From the NCBI GenBank assembly GCA_946886875.1, contig CAMPJN010000274.1, positions 1 through 5,494 of the forward strand: DNA of 5,494 nucleotides, in the 5' to 3' direction. Origin of the DNA: an uncultured Pseudomonas sp. GTDB taxonomy: Bacteria > Pseudomonadota > Gammaproteobacteria > Pseudomonadales > Pseudomonadaceae. The position numbers and the translations under genes were made by a program. The stretch's first letter is position 1. Every line of letters begins with the position of its first letter. The notes beneath the pieces were generated by a model. It saw only the letters and a program-made list of their open reading frames with translations. It did not search any database and was not told the origin of the DNA. Positions 4,805 through 5,494 of this stretch are shown here, piece after piece.

Positions 4805-5494
4805 ATGAAGTACGCAATCTGGGCGCTGTGGTTGTCGACCCTGCTGGCTGTGGCCGGCTGGTACGGCTATCGCCTGTATGCCGGCGAAGAGCTGCAAGTC
4901 TTCAACCCGGGGCCGCTGTCGGCCGGCCACCATCAACTGGAGCAGGCCTGCGGCGCCTGCCATGTCAGCCCAATGGGCGGCGGCGAGGTGCTGCAGCAGG
5001 CTTGCGTCAATTGCCATGGCGATGAACTGAAAACCGCCCGTGACGCCCACCCGCAAAGCAAGTTCACCGACCCGCGCAATGCCGATCGCCTGGCCCATCT
5101 GGACGCGCGCTACTGCCTGGCCTGTCACGTCGAGCATGCGCCCGAGCGCACCCGGCCGATGGCGGTGACCCTGCCCGACGACTTCTGCGTGCACTGCCAT
5201 GCGGACATTGCCGAGGACCGTCCCAGCCACCAGGGCATGGCCTTCGATACTTGCGCCAGCGCCGGCTGTCACAACTACCACGACAACCGCGCGCTCTACG
5301 AAGACTTCCTGGTCAAGGGCGCCGACCAGCCGCTGCTGCTAGAGATCGCCCGCATCGCCGCGCCAGCACCGTTGGCAGATAAACACCCTGACTGGCAGAT
5401 ACCGGCCGAGGTGCCGCAGCCCGACGCCCCCCGCGAGCAACTGAGCGCCGAAGCGGTCGCCGATTGGTTGGCCAGCGGCCATGCCGAAGCCGGG
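4805..5494 (+). CDS. Multiheme cytochrome c (cytochrome c3-like), 3' end outside window
   Basis: 230 residues are visible and no stop is reached. The N-terminus (MKYAIWALWLSTLLAVAGWYG) is a short hydrophobic signal sequence or uncleaved anchor; AVA at 15-17 is a possible cleavage site. Covalent heme motifs follow at C49GACH, C67VNCH, C104LACH, C128VHCH and C150ASAGCH. The last is CX4CH, a spacing known from cytochrome c3-type proteins. Extra histidines at 42-43, 82, 98, 111, 142 and 159 could be distal heme ligands, favouring low-potential bis-His hemes. Residues 160-230 have no heme motif, and the visible end DWLASGHAEAG may lead into further ones. It must work in the periplasm, where c hemes are attached, and is the natural electron partner of the membrane heme domain encoded just upstream. 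Its own partner is unknown. Confidence 0.88.
   Translation, partial: MKYAIWALWLSTLLAVAGWYGYRLYAGEELQVFNPGPLSAGHHQLEQACGACHVSPMGGGEVLQQACVNCHGDELKTARDAHPQSKFTDPRNADRLAHLDARYCLACHVEHAPERTRPMAVTLPDDFCVHCHADIAEDRPSHQGMAFDTCASAGCHNYHDNRALYEDFLVKGADQPLLLEIARIAAPAPLADKHPDWQIPAEVPQPDAPREQLSAEAVADWLASGHAEAG

Noticed and set aside
3964..5025. Long + strand open frame overlapping the oxidoreductase and cytochrome genes
   Set aside because: It is in another frame, Arg/Gly/Ala-rich without domains, and spans the junction of two well-supported genes.

Overview
The window looks like a chromosomal piece of a high-GC gammaproteobacterium, most likely a Pseudomonas of the stutzeri/mendocina type. The evidence is the DnaB sequence, the codon usage, the AT-richer inverted-repeat element after dnaB (recalled, not searched, as common in such genomes), and the legible sigma-54/NtrC-type control signals. 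Everything here is read from sequence alone; no database search was run.

Layout. (1) Positions 1-1061: the 3' three quarters of dnaB, the replicative helicase, on the + strand. (2) 1062-1199: a 138-bp element with inverted ends, similar to a MITE, wedged exactly between two convergent stop codons. (3) 1200-2369, minus strand: a VOC (glyoxalase-fold) protein and, downstream of it, a YafY-type HTH/WYL regulator. A perfect 9-bp inverted repeat (2456-2479) in front of the VOC gene is a good candidate operator for that regulator. (4) 2370-2791: a 422-bp divergent control region. On the + strand it carries an NtrC-like site, an AT-rich stretch, a sigma-54 (-24/-12) promoter, and a leader of about 150 nt. 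The leader has AACGAC/AAAGAC loop motifs, a long intrinsic terminator that cannot coexist with the second small hairpin, and a further hairpin next to the ribosome binding site. This is the arrangement expected of a leader controlled by an ANTAR antiterminator such as NasT, which regulates nitrate assimilation (nas) operons. (5) 2792-4795: a 667-residue fusion protein with an NirB/NasB-like FAD/NAD(P)H oxidoreductase, a BFD-type [2Fe-2S] domain and a five-helix membrane domain with two HX13H motifs, as in di-heme b cytochromes. (6) 4805 to the window end: a membrane-anchored or secreted multiheme cytochrome c, five heme motifs so far, open at its 3' end.

Working together. The last two genes are 9 bp apart and form one operon. 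They read as an electron conduit: cytoplasmic NAD(P)H to FAD to [2Fe-2S], through two stacked b hemes across the inner membrane, to a periplasmic multiheme cytochrome c. The control region suggests that it is made under nitrogen limitation and in response to nitrate or nitrite. This combination, a NasB-like enzyme fused to a NOX/ferric-reductase-like heme core and placed under nas-type control, is the most interesting system in the window. Its terminal electron acceptor, and even the direction of flow, cannot be read from the window.
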